Assembly: GCA_905221605.1 (NCBI GenBank)
Contig: CAJNDS010002313.1
Coordinates: forward strand, 567,001-631,000
Length of the DNA stretch: 64,000 nucleotides
Origin: Symbiodinium natans
Lineage: Eukaryota; Sar; Dinophyceae; Suessiales; Symbiodiniaceae
Direction: 5' to 3'
Part shown: piece by piece, positions 9,964 to 20,700 of the stretch
How the letters are laid out: each line of letters begins with the position of its first letter
Numbering within the stretch: position 1 is the stretch's first letter
The notes under the pieces: model-generated
What the model was told of the DNA's origin: nothing
Seen by the model: the letters and a program-made list of their open reading frames with translations, nothing else
The model's database searches: none
Position numbers and translations under genes: made by a program

Positions 9964-10292
9964 CTGCCGACAACCACGACAGACTTAAGGAGGGCCCGTG
10001 TGGCTTGTAAATCGTTGGACAGCCTTGCAAGTTTACCTTGCGCGCGGAGCAGAAAACGGCGACTGTCTCCAGGATGGTGCGGGCATCTTAAGTCTATCAT
10101 ATATTCTTATGTCGTAAGCCTGCCGAAAATTTGGAGCACGACCTCGAAGTTCCCTCCTTCAACTCCGGCTGCAGATGGAAAGGCGCAGGCACCGCCTCCA
10201 AAAATGCATCGCAAAACAAATGGGGGTTCCGAAATTAGGGGGTACCTTTTTTGGGGTCCTGATGAAAAGAGGCAGTCCTACCATTTGGGTGA

Positions 10293-10335
10293 CCCTAAAC
10301 CCTAAACCCTTAACCCTAAACCCTAAATCCTAAAC
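10293..10335 (-). repeat. Telomere-like tract (CCCTAAA, about 6 units)
   Basis: CCCTAAA units with CCCTTAA and AATCCTAA variants. It is opposite in orientation to the tract at 9881-9963, with only about 330 bases between them. Confidence 0.9.
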
Positions 10336-10811
10336 GGCCAGCTTCTGGGTTTTGGATGCCCGCAACCAAGGAAACCACGCGTTTCCAGCCGGGGTCTGAG
10401 AGACGTCGGGTCCGTGCACACGCAAGCCAGCAGCTGTTAAAGTTATGACAACCTTATAGTCATATCATGATATAGTCGTAGAAAAATACTTGAAAAAGAT
10501 GAATGTCATGTTCCAATCGTAGTAGAAGGGGCTCATCAGTCTTGAGGGTCGCAAACCTGAGGGTTCAGGGCTGTCTCCATGAATCTCTGCACAGGGCAGC
10601 TCCCTTGTGCCCTGAATATACAGAAGCTGCAACAGTCAACAGCTTGTAGGGTGGTGATTTTGGAAGGTGGTGGATTTGGAACCTGTCTTGGGATGTATCT
10701 GGGCCTGATCGGTCAGATGGCTATGCAAGGCCCGTTGCGCATGGCAGCTCCCGCCCCACAGCACTTAACTTAACAGTTCCCAGGATTGCTGATTAAGTCT
10801 ATAGTGGTTTG

Positions 10812-10842
10812 CCTAAACCCTAATTAAACCCTAAACCCTAAA
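10812..10842 (-). repeat. Degenerate CCCTAAA tract
   Basis: Four CCCTAAA-like units, one interrupted by ATT. The surrounding sequence (10336-10811) shows no gene. Confidence 0.8.
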
Positions 10843-13800
10843 ACGAAAACAAACAAGACTGGGTACCTGGGCCTGTCGGCCACGTCACGCAGCACCAGGG
10901 ACTGAGAGAATCCCTTGAAATCCTGAGGTCCGCCACTTGCGATCTGCCTTTTCAGTCCTTTGCAAATCGCCGGGGGTCCAAGTCGAAAGGCGAACTGCTG
11001 AGTTCTCGGCTGTGCTCACAAATCCTGGCCTCAACTCCCAAATCCGTAGCAGTTTTGGGGTTCAAAGGGGTGCGGAACTACAGAATTGCCTTCTCCCCTC
11101 GATTCTTTACGGTCTCTCCTTGCTCTTGCAGGGGCATAAGAGGTTGCTCTAGGCGCACCAAACACTACACCTCAGAAATCCCGACCCTCTGACATTTGAG
11201 ATCACCCAGCTTGAAGGGGTCAACTTCTTGGTGTCTGCCTTGCGGGGCCTGGCAGGGCCCAGGTGTCGATGGGGATGGAAAAGGTCCTATGTTTGCCCAG
11301 GCAGCTTGCTACCATCAGGGTTCTGGTAGATCTAAGCAAAGTGTATACTAAGCAGATGTGCATAATCAGGGCAGAGTGGCTGCAGGATAGTCTCCAGCCC
11401 TACACCGTCACCACGCGGCTTGTGGTCACACGTTGGGGGGGGGTGTGCCGCACCCAGAGAGTGGCTGACATTAAGCGGCCGCATGTCAGCTGCACCAACT
11501 GCAACCATGCAACCACGAACTAGGAGTGATCTGCCCGTTGGACCCAGGCTATCGCCAAGCATCGCTGCACCATCGAATCTTCCACGCCCCTACTGCAGTT
11601 GCAGAGCAGCTTCGAACTAAAAGACAGCTTCCCCACCCCGCCTCCCTGCCCCCCAGTTCCCACGAAAGGGAATGCAGCTCACAATGATCTGTACGCCTGG
11701 TGTGGGGGAGGGGGCTTAGCTTACGAAGCCTACGGTTTGGGGATCCCGGCTTGTTCGCTTGCCTCCAGTGAGTTTCGCTTCGGAAGCTGCGGGGAGAAGT
11801 TCAAGCAAGAGGTAGCATCCCCAGGCACCTTATCGGTCCCATGAAGCACCTTGGCGCGCCCCTAAAGGTTGAAAAAGAGCCTTCTGGAGATCTTCCCAAG
11901 CACTGCTTTGTTTTCCGAGGTGCAAGATGCTACCACATGCAAGGGTATGTGTCAGAATCCAGGGCCCTTCGGAAGAGCAGCGTGGAAAGTTTAGGAGAAA
12001 GGATTCGCAGAGGTCCCTTCATTTTGTCGACATACTCATGTACAGTTGTACATAGTCATCGTTTCCGACGTCAGAAGACTGTCCGGCGTGTTGTGACATG
12101 ACTTCCGACCATGCAGACAGACAGCTTGTCGCAAAAGAATGCCACAAGCAACAGCTGACTGCGTTCTCGCAAGAATAGCAAGTAAGTATGTTCCTGTGAC
12201 GGACGAAGTGATGCTCACTTGTCGATGCAAAGCTGAGCTGAGCAATGCTTATGACACAGGAAGGATCCTGAACCACGTTTCCACCCCCCCCCCCCCCCCA
12301 CGTGGGCCCTGGTGCGTGTGGGGAACTGAGGTTTGGTCGAGCGAGACTCAGGTCAGAACAGGCTTTCGGGTTTTTGACGCCAAGATGACACAGGAAATCC
12401 TCAAACCAAAGCATGGAGGGTCATGGGCGCGCAGGCCGCTTTACAGAGGCCCATGTGCGAATGTCACGTTGCAGCATTCGCTTCGTCACTTCGTTCACTC
12501 GTTCACTCATTCACTTCGTTCCTTGGCTATTTATGATAATTCAAACGCGTGAGCATAGTTTAAGTCATGTCGTGGTCTCACGCACGTCGTGAATAAAAGT
12601 GAAATAAGTAGCAGGAGCGAACAAGGCAGCGAACATCGACCCTGAAAGGTCTTATTGTGCGGCATGGATATATTGTGGTTCATAACATGGGCCTTGTAAA
12701 CGGTCCCGGTCCCACTACTAAGATACTTTGTAAGGTTCTTTCAACACTAGCCTGTGTAGCTATTCGCTGACTTGTTTCGCTTCAAAACCATTTCTCGTCG
12801 TTTATGCTGTATATTTTGCAGTCTCTACCCTGTCAGGCCCATACTTGTCAGATGCAAGAACTTGCAGTGCTACCGCCCGCGCCGCCGACCTCGAAGTTGT
12901 CGTCGTGCGTGTTCTGGGTGTCTTGTGGGACTGCTTTTGGATCGTTGGAGTGCTCTTTCGTGTGTCACGATGGACTCCATAGTTGCATCATCTACTTTCT
13001 GAAGCTTCTGGCGTCTATAGGGTTTTCGGGTTCAGGTGTTCCATCTAAGGGTTCAGAGGTTGTCCGAGTCATGCCGCCAGCACGCGGAGTGTTTGGGACT
13101 TCTACGTGGCTGCGCCGGCCAAGATGGTTGGAGAATGGGTGCTTCAGATTGTTTATGTGGCGATGTAACCCCCTTGTTTAATGGTGTTCAGGCCTTAGAG
13201 AAGCAAAGCTGCTGGCCTGTCCCCCTATCATTGCTGTACGGCTCCCCTGCAGTCTGCAGCGCTCGAAAGGTGTCGCGCTAGCCCATTCCCGGACTCGGTA
13301 CTCGACTTTCGTAGGGAAGTGAGCTCTTTCTTCCCGACTATCGGTGTGGTTGTTAGATTTTAAACAAACTCTTCTCCTCGCCCGGTCGTTCCCAACCCTA
13401 GAGTGTCCCTGGAGTGCCCAACCCAGAGTTGCCCAGTAACCCCAAAAGATCCAAGTCTGTAGGGGTCGGGTGGTGATGTTCGAAGTAAAATAGTTGTGTT
13501 CTTGAGTTTTAAAGTTTTCGGACATGGCAGCATGTCTGGGTACCTGGGCCATGTCGCGCAAGGTTTACTCACTGCGGCCCTGCCCTCTGCAGCAGGCGGG
13601 CAGTCGCATGCCAGCTTCCATGCTTGTGTATGCAAACTTGGAGATGCCTTTCAAATGCCCCTCGCGTGCCGTTTCCATGCTCGATGATAAAGGAGGAAAC
13701 ATCCGGCAGCGGTGCTGCGTGCAACACGCTGGCCGCACACATGTCGGTAGATGTCAGACAAGTAAACGAATATGATGGCGAGCTTCTGCGTCACAGAAAG

Positions 13801-13890
13801 TTGAAGCTCGTAGTTGCGCACTCCGACGCCAGATGTTTGTTGTCACAATCTTGAAGAGTTAGCATAAATCACTCGGCGAATCGAGCCGCA
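10843..13890. other. About 3 kb without a supported gene
   Basis: I see a C13-14 run at about 12286-12299 and a TTCACT/TTCGTTC-type short repeat at 12475-12520. Small open frames on both strands lack motifs and have no consistent splice partners. Confidence 0.5.
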
Positions 13891-15051
13891 ATGGCGAGAC
13901 TGATTCCTTTGACTGATCCTGATGGGCCGGGCTTCGACATCGGTAACGGGCTGTACATAGGGCGAAAGGAGACGTGCCAAATCCGAATCAGCGGGCCAAC
14001 TGTTAGCGCCGTTCAGTGCGAAGTGCGATGGGTTGCTCAGCTTGAAGCCTTCCAGGTTATCGACCGAAGTTCCAACGGGACCTTCCTGAATGGCCAGCTG
14101 ATGGAGAAGGATCAGGTAGCACAGCTACGCCATGGCGACGTGGTGCAGCTCACCAGGCGCTGGCTACAAAGCCCGGGCTTGCAGTTCAGGTTCGATGCCA
14201 CAAAGCCCATGATCGCAGCAACGGGCATGGCTGAGGGTTGTCCAGCAGATGCGGATGCACCTTGTAAAGCAGACGCAGCACACGTGATGGACGCCGCCTC
14301 TGAGCCACAGCGGGAGGTCGCTTGCGAGCTGGTTGCAAGGCTGCAGCGAAGCTTTGAGGAGGTGCGGAGTCGAGCGGCATCCTTGTCTCATCAGTTGGCT
14401 GCTCTGCAAGAGGATCTGTCTGTGTCTAAGCCACCACCCAGCGAAGCGAACGCTGCAAACACCACGTTCGATGTGGGCCCTCTCACGGAAGAGTTCCGAA
14501 GAGCGCAGGAGAGGCAGCGGGACGAGGCCAAGTTTCGTGCTGAGGAGGCGGCTGACGATGCGGAGGTGGCAGCAAAGGACAGGCAGGAACTCGAGGAGCA
14601 AATTCACAAAGCTCTGCAGCAACATGCCGAACTTCGGGGTGTGCTTGGTGCACAGGGCGAGATGGTTTCAGAATGTAAGGACCAGCAGAGGAAGCTCCAG
14701 CATGAAATGCAAGCCTTGATATGCTCTCGCCAGAACATCCGTCAGGACACTGCAAGATTCCGAGAGAATACAGCTGCGGCGCTGGCTGTTCGATCCCGCG
14801 TTCAGCAGCTGGTGACAGAGCAGATTTCCGGCACAGAAAAGCTGAGGCTGCATCTGGAGAGCTCTGTATCTGAAATTCAGTCCGACTCTACGATTCTGGC
14901 ACGGTCCATTCCCAAAGACCGAAGCTCTACACTGACAGAAGGCCAGGTAAGAGCCAAGCGACCTCGCCCCACAGCCAAGAGCTGTGAAGTCCCGCCTACT
15001 TCAAAGAGAAGCCTCGAGGCAGGAGATATTCCGACAATGGAAATCCTGTGA
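13891..15051 (+). CDS. FHA-domain protein with long coiled coil, 386 aa
   Basis: Intronless frame from ATG 13891 to TGA. Residues 1-106 form a forkhead-associated domain, a phosphothreonine-binding module: an IGRKETCQI turn (G24, R25), a V-S-A-V-Q core (S39) and the hallmark SSNGTFLNG (60-68). The usual FHA histidine three residues after the conserved serine is Q42 here. A segment rich in A, D, E, K, Q and R (about 160-320) has heptad-like spacing and probably forms coiled coils; a basic KRPRP cluster (356-360) could be a nuclear signal. It is likely a phospho-dependent scaffold, perhaps nuclear; the partner is unknown. No linked gene indicates a pathway. Confidence 0.85.
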   Translation: MARLIPLTDPDGPGFDIGNGLYIGRKETCQIRISGPTVSAVQCEVRWVAQLEAFQVIDRSSNGTFLNGQLMEKDQVAQLRHGDVVQLTRRWLQSPGLQFRFDATKPMIAATGMAEGCPADADAPCKADAAHVMDAASEPQREVACELVARLQRSFEEVRSRAASLSHQLAALQEDLSVSKPPPSEANAANTTFDVGPLTEEFRRAQERQRDEAKFRAEEAADDAEVAAKDRQELEEQIHKALQQHAELRGVLGAQGEMVSECKDQQRKLQHEMQALICSRQNIRQDTARFRENTAAALAVRSRVQQLVTEQISGTEKLRLHLESSVSEIQSDSTILARSIPKDRSSTLTEGQVRAKRPRPTAKSCEVPPTSKRSLEAGDIPTMEIL

Positions 15052-17734
15052 TTCCAGCCCCTTTCTGCTCTTTGAAGAAGAGCGGCAAGAAGCCTTCGGG
15101 GCGAGCGAGCGTTTTGCAATGTAATTCGGACGCCTTCAGCACGCATCAAGGTGCTCAAGCGTGCGGGGTGTTGGGGGATGGCGAAACACACCTTTTGCCA
15201 GGTTTGACCGGCATGAGGCTGTGGTCGGTGGGGAAAAAGGTAGTCTGCTTGGATGCATTTGCAAGGATGCAGTTTCTTCTTCTGATCCGTTTTGGTGGAG
15301 CGTCCTGACGGCAATCATTGAAGGCGTTGCCGATGTCGCCCGGCTCATTGCTGGGGCCTAATTCTTTGACCCTGCTGAGATTTGCAAGAAACTTCTGTTG
15401 ATGAAGAGCCTAACCAAGTAGCTGTAATGCATCAGTGAACTAGCTATGTTATGTCTTCCACTATATCTTCAAGTTCCCATTCAGGGCACAGCCCTGATTG
15501 CCAGCTGCAGAAACCCTATCTGGCCTTGGCAAACGCAGTAGGGTGACACAACATGTCACTGTTTGTGGAAGTTCCTGAGCATGGACCACATGAAAAAAAT
15601 GCACCTGCCCCCCACGCCGTAGCGTTGCATCTTCACTAAGGCCGAGCCAACACACAATGATGCCAGCGGTGCTCCAGCAAGCACTCAAAAGCAGCTCCTT
15701 TGCAGGGATGTGCTCGTCAGGAACGGTGGCCCAGCTAATTCGCGCTTCCTTGATGCTCAAACCCTCTCGTCGATAGCCCCCCCAGGTTCTGATCAGGCTT
15801 AGAGAAAGAAACCTTGGACGCGCATTGGGGCACAGATCCTCATGCATTCATCTTCCGTCTCTCGGTCACTTCGGCTTCAGGGGCGAACTAGCGAGCTGCA
15901 TGCTTGCGTCTAGGCCTCTGCTACTTCTGCGAAATTCTCGACCTTAACCTATACACATGATGAGCAAACCCGAACAGTAGATTCCTCCCCCAAGCACGCG
16001 GCTCTGCCCTAGTCCTCTCTTTGATCTTCAAGACCTCAATCCAGCCAGCACCTCCTCTGACTAACCACTCCGCACCCGTGGCTTCCAACCAAAGCTTCAA
16101 AGTTCTTGCAAGCACCTGACAGCGAATTTCGCAAGATGGGCATGCGCCAATCACAGCGCAGGCTCCACCCAGTTTTGTTGTCAAGGGAAAAGGGTTTCAG
16201 TTGCAGGGCAAGAGGCTGGGATGCGAACACGCGGTTGGAAACCCCTTTTCGGGTCTACAAATCAGGGCGATGAGGAAGGGATCAGTTTTGACTGCAGCAG
16301 CCGCCCACATAATGTCCCCAAACTCTTCAACTCCCAGCCTCCTCCGCCAGCTTCCCCGGGCGTTGCTGGGCGTTGGCCCTGGCGTCTGGGCACCCAGCTC
16401 GGGGTTGAAAAGCAGGGTCACCTGAACTGAACCTTTCGGATCTGTAATTTCTGTTGCTCCAAGCGTCTTTGCGACTTGCGACGTTCTGAGATTGATCCTC
16501 GAAACTCAAGACTCAAGACAAACGGCCGTGCGTCTGGAGGACACAGCTCTCCACTGCAGGCACGGCTCATGTTGAGGAGGGCAGGTGGCAGATGTAACAT
16601 GATGCATCTGGCGGAAGTAATTGGGCGAGGCTTGCAGGTGGGTGAAGGACCGAGCAGTTTTTCTTCTGGTCGGCTCTCTAGTCGCATGCAGACTGCACAC
16701 CGCAGTCCAAGTTTTGGCTCAGGGCTTCGGGTTACATACAAGTAGGTTATTTAGGTTCATTGTCAAGTAAAGTAATCAGTCATAGTGTTGTCGTGTGCGC
16801 AGGAGGAGCTGAGGAGCGAATAACGCCCGCCATGGACAGGCACTCAGCAGCCCAGGGCGAAACGGTGTACAGTACACGATTGGAGTCCATTTATTGCTGG
16901 CTAGCCAAATCGTCAACCTGAAGCATATACGTTAGTTCCGGGCCGAACTCCGTGCTCGGACTCTCTGCAAGTCAGCTGAGGCTGTGCGCGACTTGCCCAC
17001 GCCCGGGCCGCAGCATGTGATCCTAAAGCGAAAGTCTCGTGCTGGACCCCAGGATGTTTGTTTCTGGTCTTGTGTTTTGTAGACTGCAATAGGGAGACCA
17101 AGAGGGGTCCCAAGGGGCAGACGAGGTAGAGGAGGTTTATAACCGGTCAGGTTGTGCTCTGCTTGAGGGTTGAAGGATGCAGTGCGTCCGAGGTTAACTA
17201 GCTTCTTGGACGAGTACGATGCCAATGTGGTGGCAAAGGCCTTAGAAGGCCATGATCACTGATCCCACCAATCTGAAGGCGCCCCCTGGCCCGCCTGTTG
17301 GAGCGGCGGGCTTTGGGCGGGTCCAGATGCGCAGAAAATGCACCGAGGCCTCCCAAACCAACTGCCGTTTTCCTTAGGAATCTCGGGCAGCGACACTTCA
17401 CATGCTTCCGGAAACTGCCCAAGTCATCGAATCGTAGCAAAATTCACCCGAAGCTGCCTTTGCCCCCCCCCCACACTCAGGATGGGACGGGCCAGACGGT
17501 TCTTCACTGGGCCGCCAATTGCTGAGGACCTGATGTTCTGGATTCGAAGAGCCACAAATGAAGCTTCAGTGTTTGGGCCGCGTGTCGGTCTGGGTGGCTG
17601 GGACTGGGGGTCGTGGCATCTCTCACGTATGAACCACGGCTCGGAAGTTTATTCTGCCAGCACTACGTGGGATGGTAAGATCAGGTTTAGGTGTTGAAGG
17701 TCCTCATGAGAGCCTGCCCAAGGCTCGGGGAGAG
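15052..17734. other. 2.7 kb without a supported gene
   Basis: The first part is presumably the FHA gene's 3' untranslated region. The remainder has open frames on both strands without recognisable motifs, and a C9-10 run near 17464. No telomere-like tract or TIR element is apparent. Confidence 0.5.
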
Positions 17735-20700
17735 GATTCGTTTGTGGCTGAGGCCTCTGCGGGCAAGCCAGAGGCCATCGACTACACTTTGGATCAAGGC
17801 GGCAACGGTTATATTTTGGGATGGTCCCCTTTAGAATAGGGGGTACTAGAATCCCTATTAAGGACTGTTAGTATAAGGGGGAACATCCCAAGTTGTATTC
17901 AGGATGTGGTATGGTAAAAGCGGATTCTTGCGCTGCAGAGGCCAAGGTAGAGGCCGTTGTTTGCCGTGTCTCCTTCGGGCTACGAACGCTGATTCTGATG
18001 CCTCATCATGCGTGACAACTTAGCATTAGTAAGGTCCTTGAAGTTTAGTCTTTGCTGCAGAGTAGATTTGTGCAGCTCGGTCAGGAGCTTTGGTAAGGTA
18101 ATGGTGCATCCCGACGTGGGAACGTGCGGTGTTACTTGAGGATGTTTTTTGACATGGAGGGGCCTTTGTGCAACGAATGTTGCAGTACAAGGTAGATGTG
18201 ATACAGTGTTAGCGTCGAGTGGCTCTTATTAATGTCGGCTCGAGAGACTGAAGTTAAAGTTTATGGAACATAAGTGTCGGGGTCTAGAAGTTCGGGCCTG
18301 GGTTGCCCCAGGGCTTGCGGTAGGGTTTCGGTCCTACATGGCAAGTGTAGAGAGCCCAAGCGGCTGGTTTAGGTACCCGGGGATACGGGACTTCCTTCCC
18401 CACCGCCCAGACTGGAGGTGCGCACGTCGATAAGTTGGACCGGGATGGCCGGTCCTCACGCTCAGCCCACGGGCGGTTTAGGGTTTAGGGTTGACCGGGC
18501 TTCGCACTTTGTGGCTTAGCAAGAAGGGTGGGTGTGCTCGAGTTCTTATAGGGACGAAGCCCTTTCCCGCGCCCCATTTCCGCACGGATCCCGTGACGGT
18601 TGTGGCATGGTGGAGATCTTCCCAACTCGGTCCGGGAACAAGAAAGGCGAACCGTGAACCTGCAAGTACATGACATTTGTCGCTATGTTCTGGGGTTGTT
18701 CTAGTTGGATGATGCTGGATGGCTCTAGCAGCACCCAGTACACCCCAGTCGTGGCGATCGAACTTTGGCAAGCCTGGTTTTACACCAAACACAAGAATGA
18801 AGTAGGCTGTTTGCGGCTGGGCCTGGCGTGCCTGGGGTGTTTACTTGTTGGACTGTCCGGGCCAGGTCGTTGGTATGAGAGCCCACGTAACGAAGCCCTA
18901 AACCCTAAACCCTAAACCCCAAATTTCCTACAATTCCTTTCTGCCTGCCTCAGGTCGCCCCTGCACATCGCAGCCCTGAGCGGGCACATGGAAGCAGTCA
19001 TGGGCCAAGTCTTGGAACTCTTTTGGGAATTCGGATCGAAGCCAATGCGATTCAGATACTTGGCGTCGTACCTTCAACCGCCCTAAACCCTAAACCCCAA
19101 ACCCCATTGAAGCCGTGGGCCCACAAAGTGTTGCGGCCCATGTCAGAATCCAAGCGACCCCCTACGAGCTGAGGTCCAGCAGCTGCTGAATCGCCGAGCC
19201 GACCCCACGGCTGGAAGCTGATGTGTTGCAAGAGCCGTTTGTGACCGTTTCTGTGCAGGATCCGGGCCATATACGTATTTAAATTTGTATTATATATATA
19301 TATATGTAGATATAATGATATAGAGGGCAAAAGTCCCTGGACCCCATATCCCAACATGTCTCTCCTGAGGTGGGCGATGGTTCTGGCTCGACGCCCCTGC
19401 ATCGCGCCGCCCTTGCTGGTGCTGCAGGCGGACGGTAGGGTTTAGGGTTTAGGGTTTAGGGTGACCCTACTATTTGCTTGCGACCCCCCCCAAAAAATAT
19501 AATATTATTCCTTATATGGGCAATACAGGGACTATTATTCTACGTTTTTTGGGCTTCTTAAGCAAATAGTAGTACCATGGTTTGTAATGCGAGCAGTATA
19601 TGCAGAAATGAGCAACATACTATTGTGCAGGCAGGAGGCTCAAGCCTCAAGAGCTGCTGCTCATGAAGGGCTTAAGCCATGGAAGACCCCAAGATCATCA
19701 GAGGCTTTTGCTGATTCTAAGCCTAGCCCTAAACCCTATGTCCAAGCCTTCCGAGCCCACAAGCCCCCAATTAGGCCTCTGCAGTGAGAAACCTTCAGGA
19801 GTCTCAAGGGAGCCCACATATTGGGAGAGCCCCTTCCAGAGGCTGCGTGGCTGCCCTGGCCCAATCTGCGAGTGTCCCAGCTGCTGGGGTTCCTATATCC
19901 TTCTTGGGAATTATTTTTCTATTTTTGTTTATTAAAACCCAAGAGGGTATTAAACATATTATTTTTATTAAGGTTCTAAGGGGAGTATATCTTCAGGGCC
20001 TTAGAAGTTTTTCAGGTTCCTATGGGCCCAAGATGACTCAAGCATTGCTGCAGCGGGGGGGGGGGGGGTGTCCAGCCTCAGAGTTGCAGATGGTGCCCAT
20101 GAAGTGGCTAAAGGCGCAAGAACCAGCCCTGAAGATCTCCATGCTTCAGCCCCCAAAACCTTGCCACACAACCCTGAACCCCCGAAAAAGCCTAATTACA
20201 ACTGGACCTCGAAAGCCTTTCAGACTGACATGAACCCACAACACGATGCCACAGAGACAGCCAGGCCCCGGAGCATCTAGACGTGACCCAGCACCGCGGC
20301 AGAGTTTGGGATTTGGGGTTTCATTCAAATGAGCCGTGACTTGCACCCAGTACAGCCCTTGAAGCACGTCTCGCAGACTAACACCCAAAAACAGGCGGTG
20401 ATAGCAAGGCCGGTGGCAAAAGGAAACAGACGGGTGGCAAAAACACACCCTCAACCCCCAAGCATATATGAGGGGTTTTCAGCTTCACGGGAACTTCAGT
20501 GTCAGCAGGGTCCCTCCTCGTTAACCCTTGACCCTAAACCCTCTCGAAGACTCTGTAACCGTGTACCCTGCACCCAGCCTGAACCCTTAATGCTTATAAC
20601 GCTTAACCCTTGACCGTTCATTACCCCCACAGCCCGAATCCGAAAACCTAGAGTGGGGTGGGGGGTACCTGGACAACATCTATACTCAGGTTGCTGACTT

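Noticed and set aside
16707-16724. AGTTTTGGCTCAGGG as a second spliced-leader relic
   Set aside because: Only about 10 bases match and the CAAG end is missing; this is within chance expectation.
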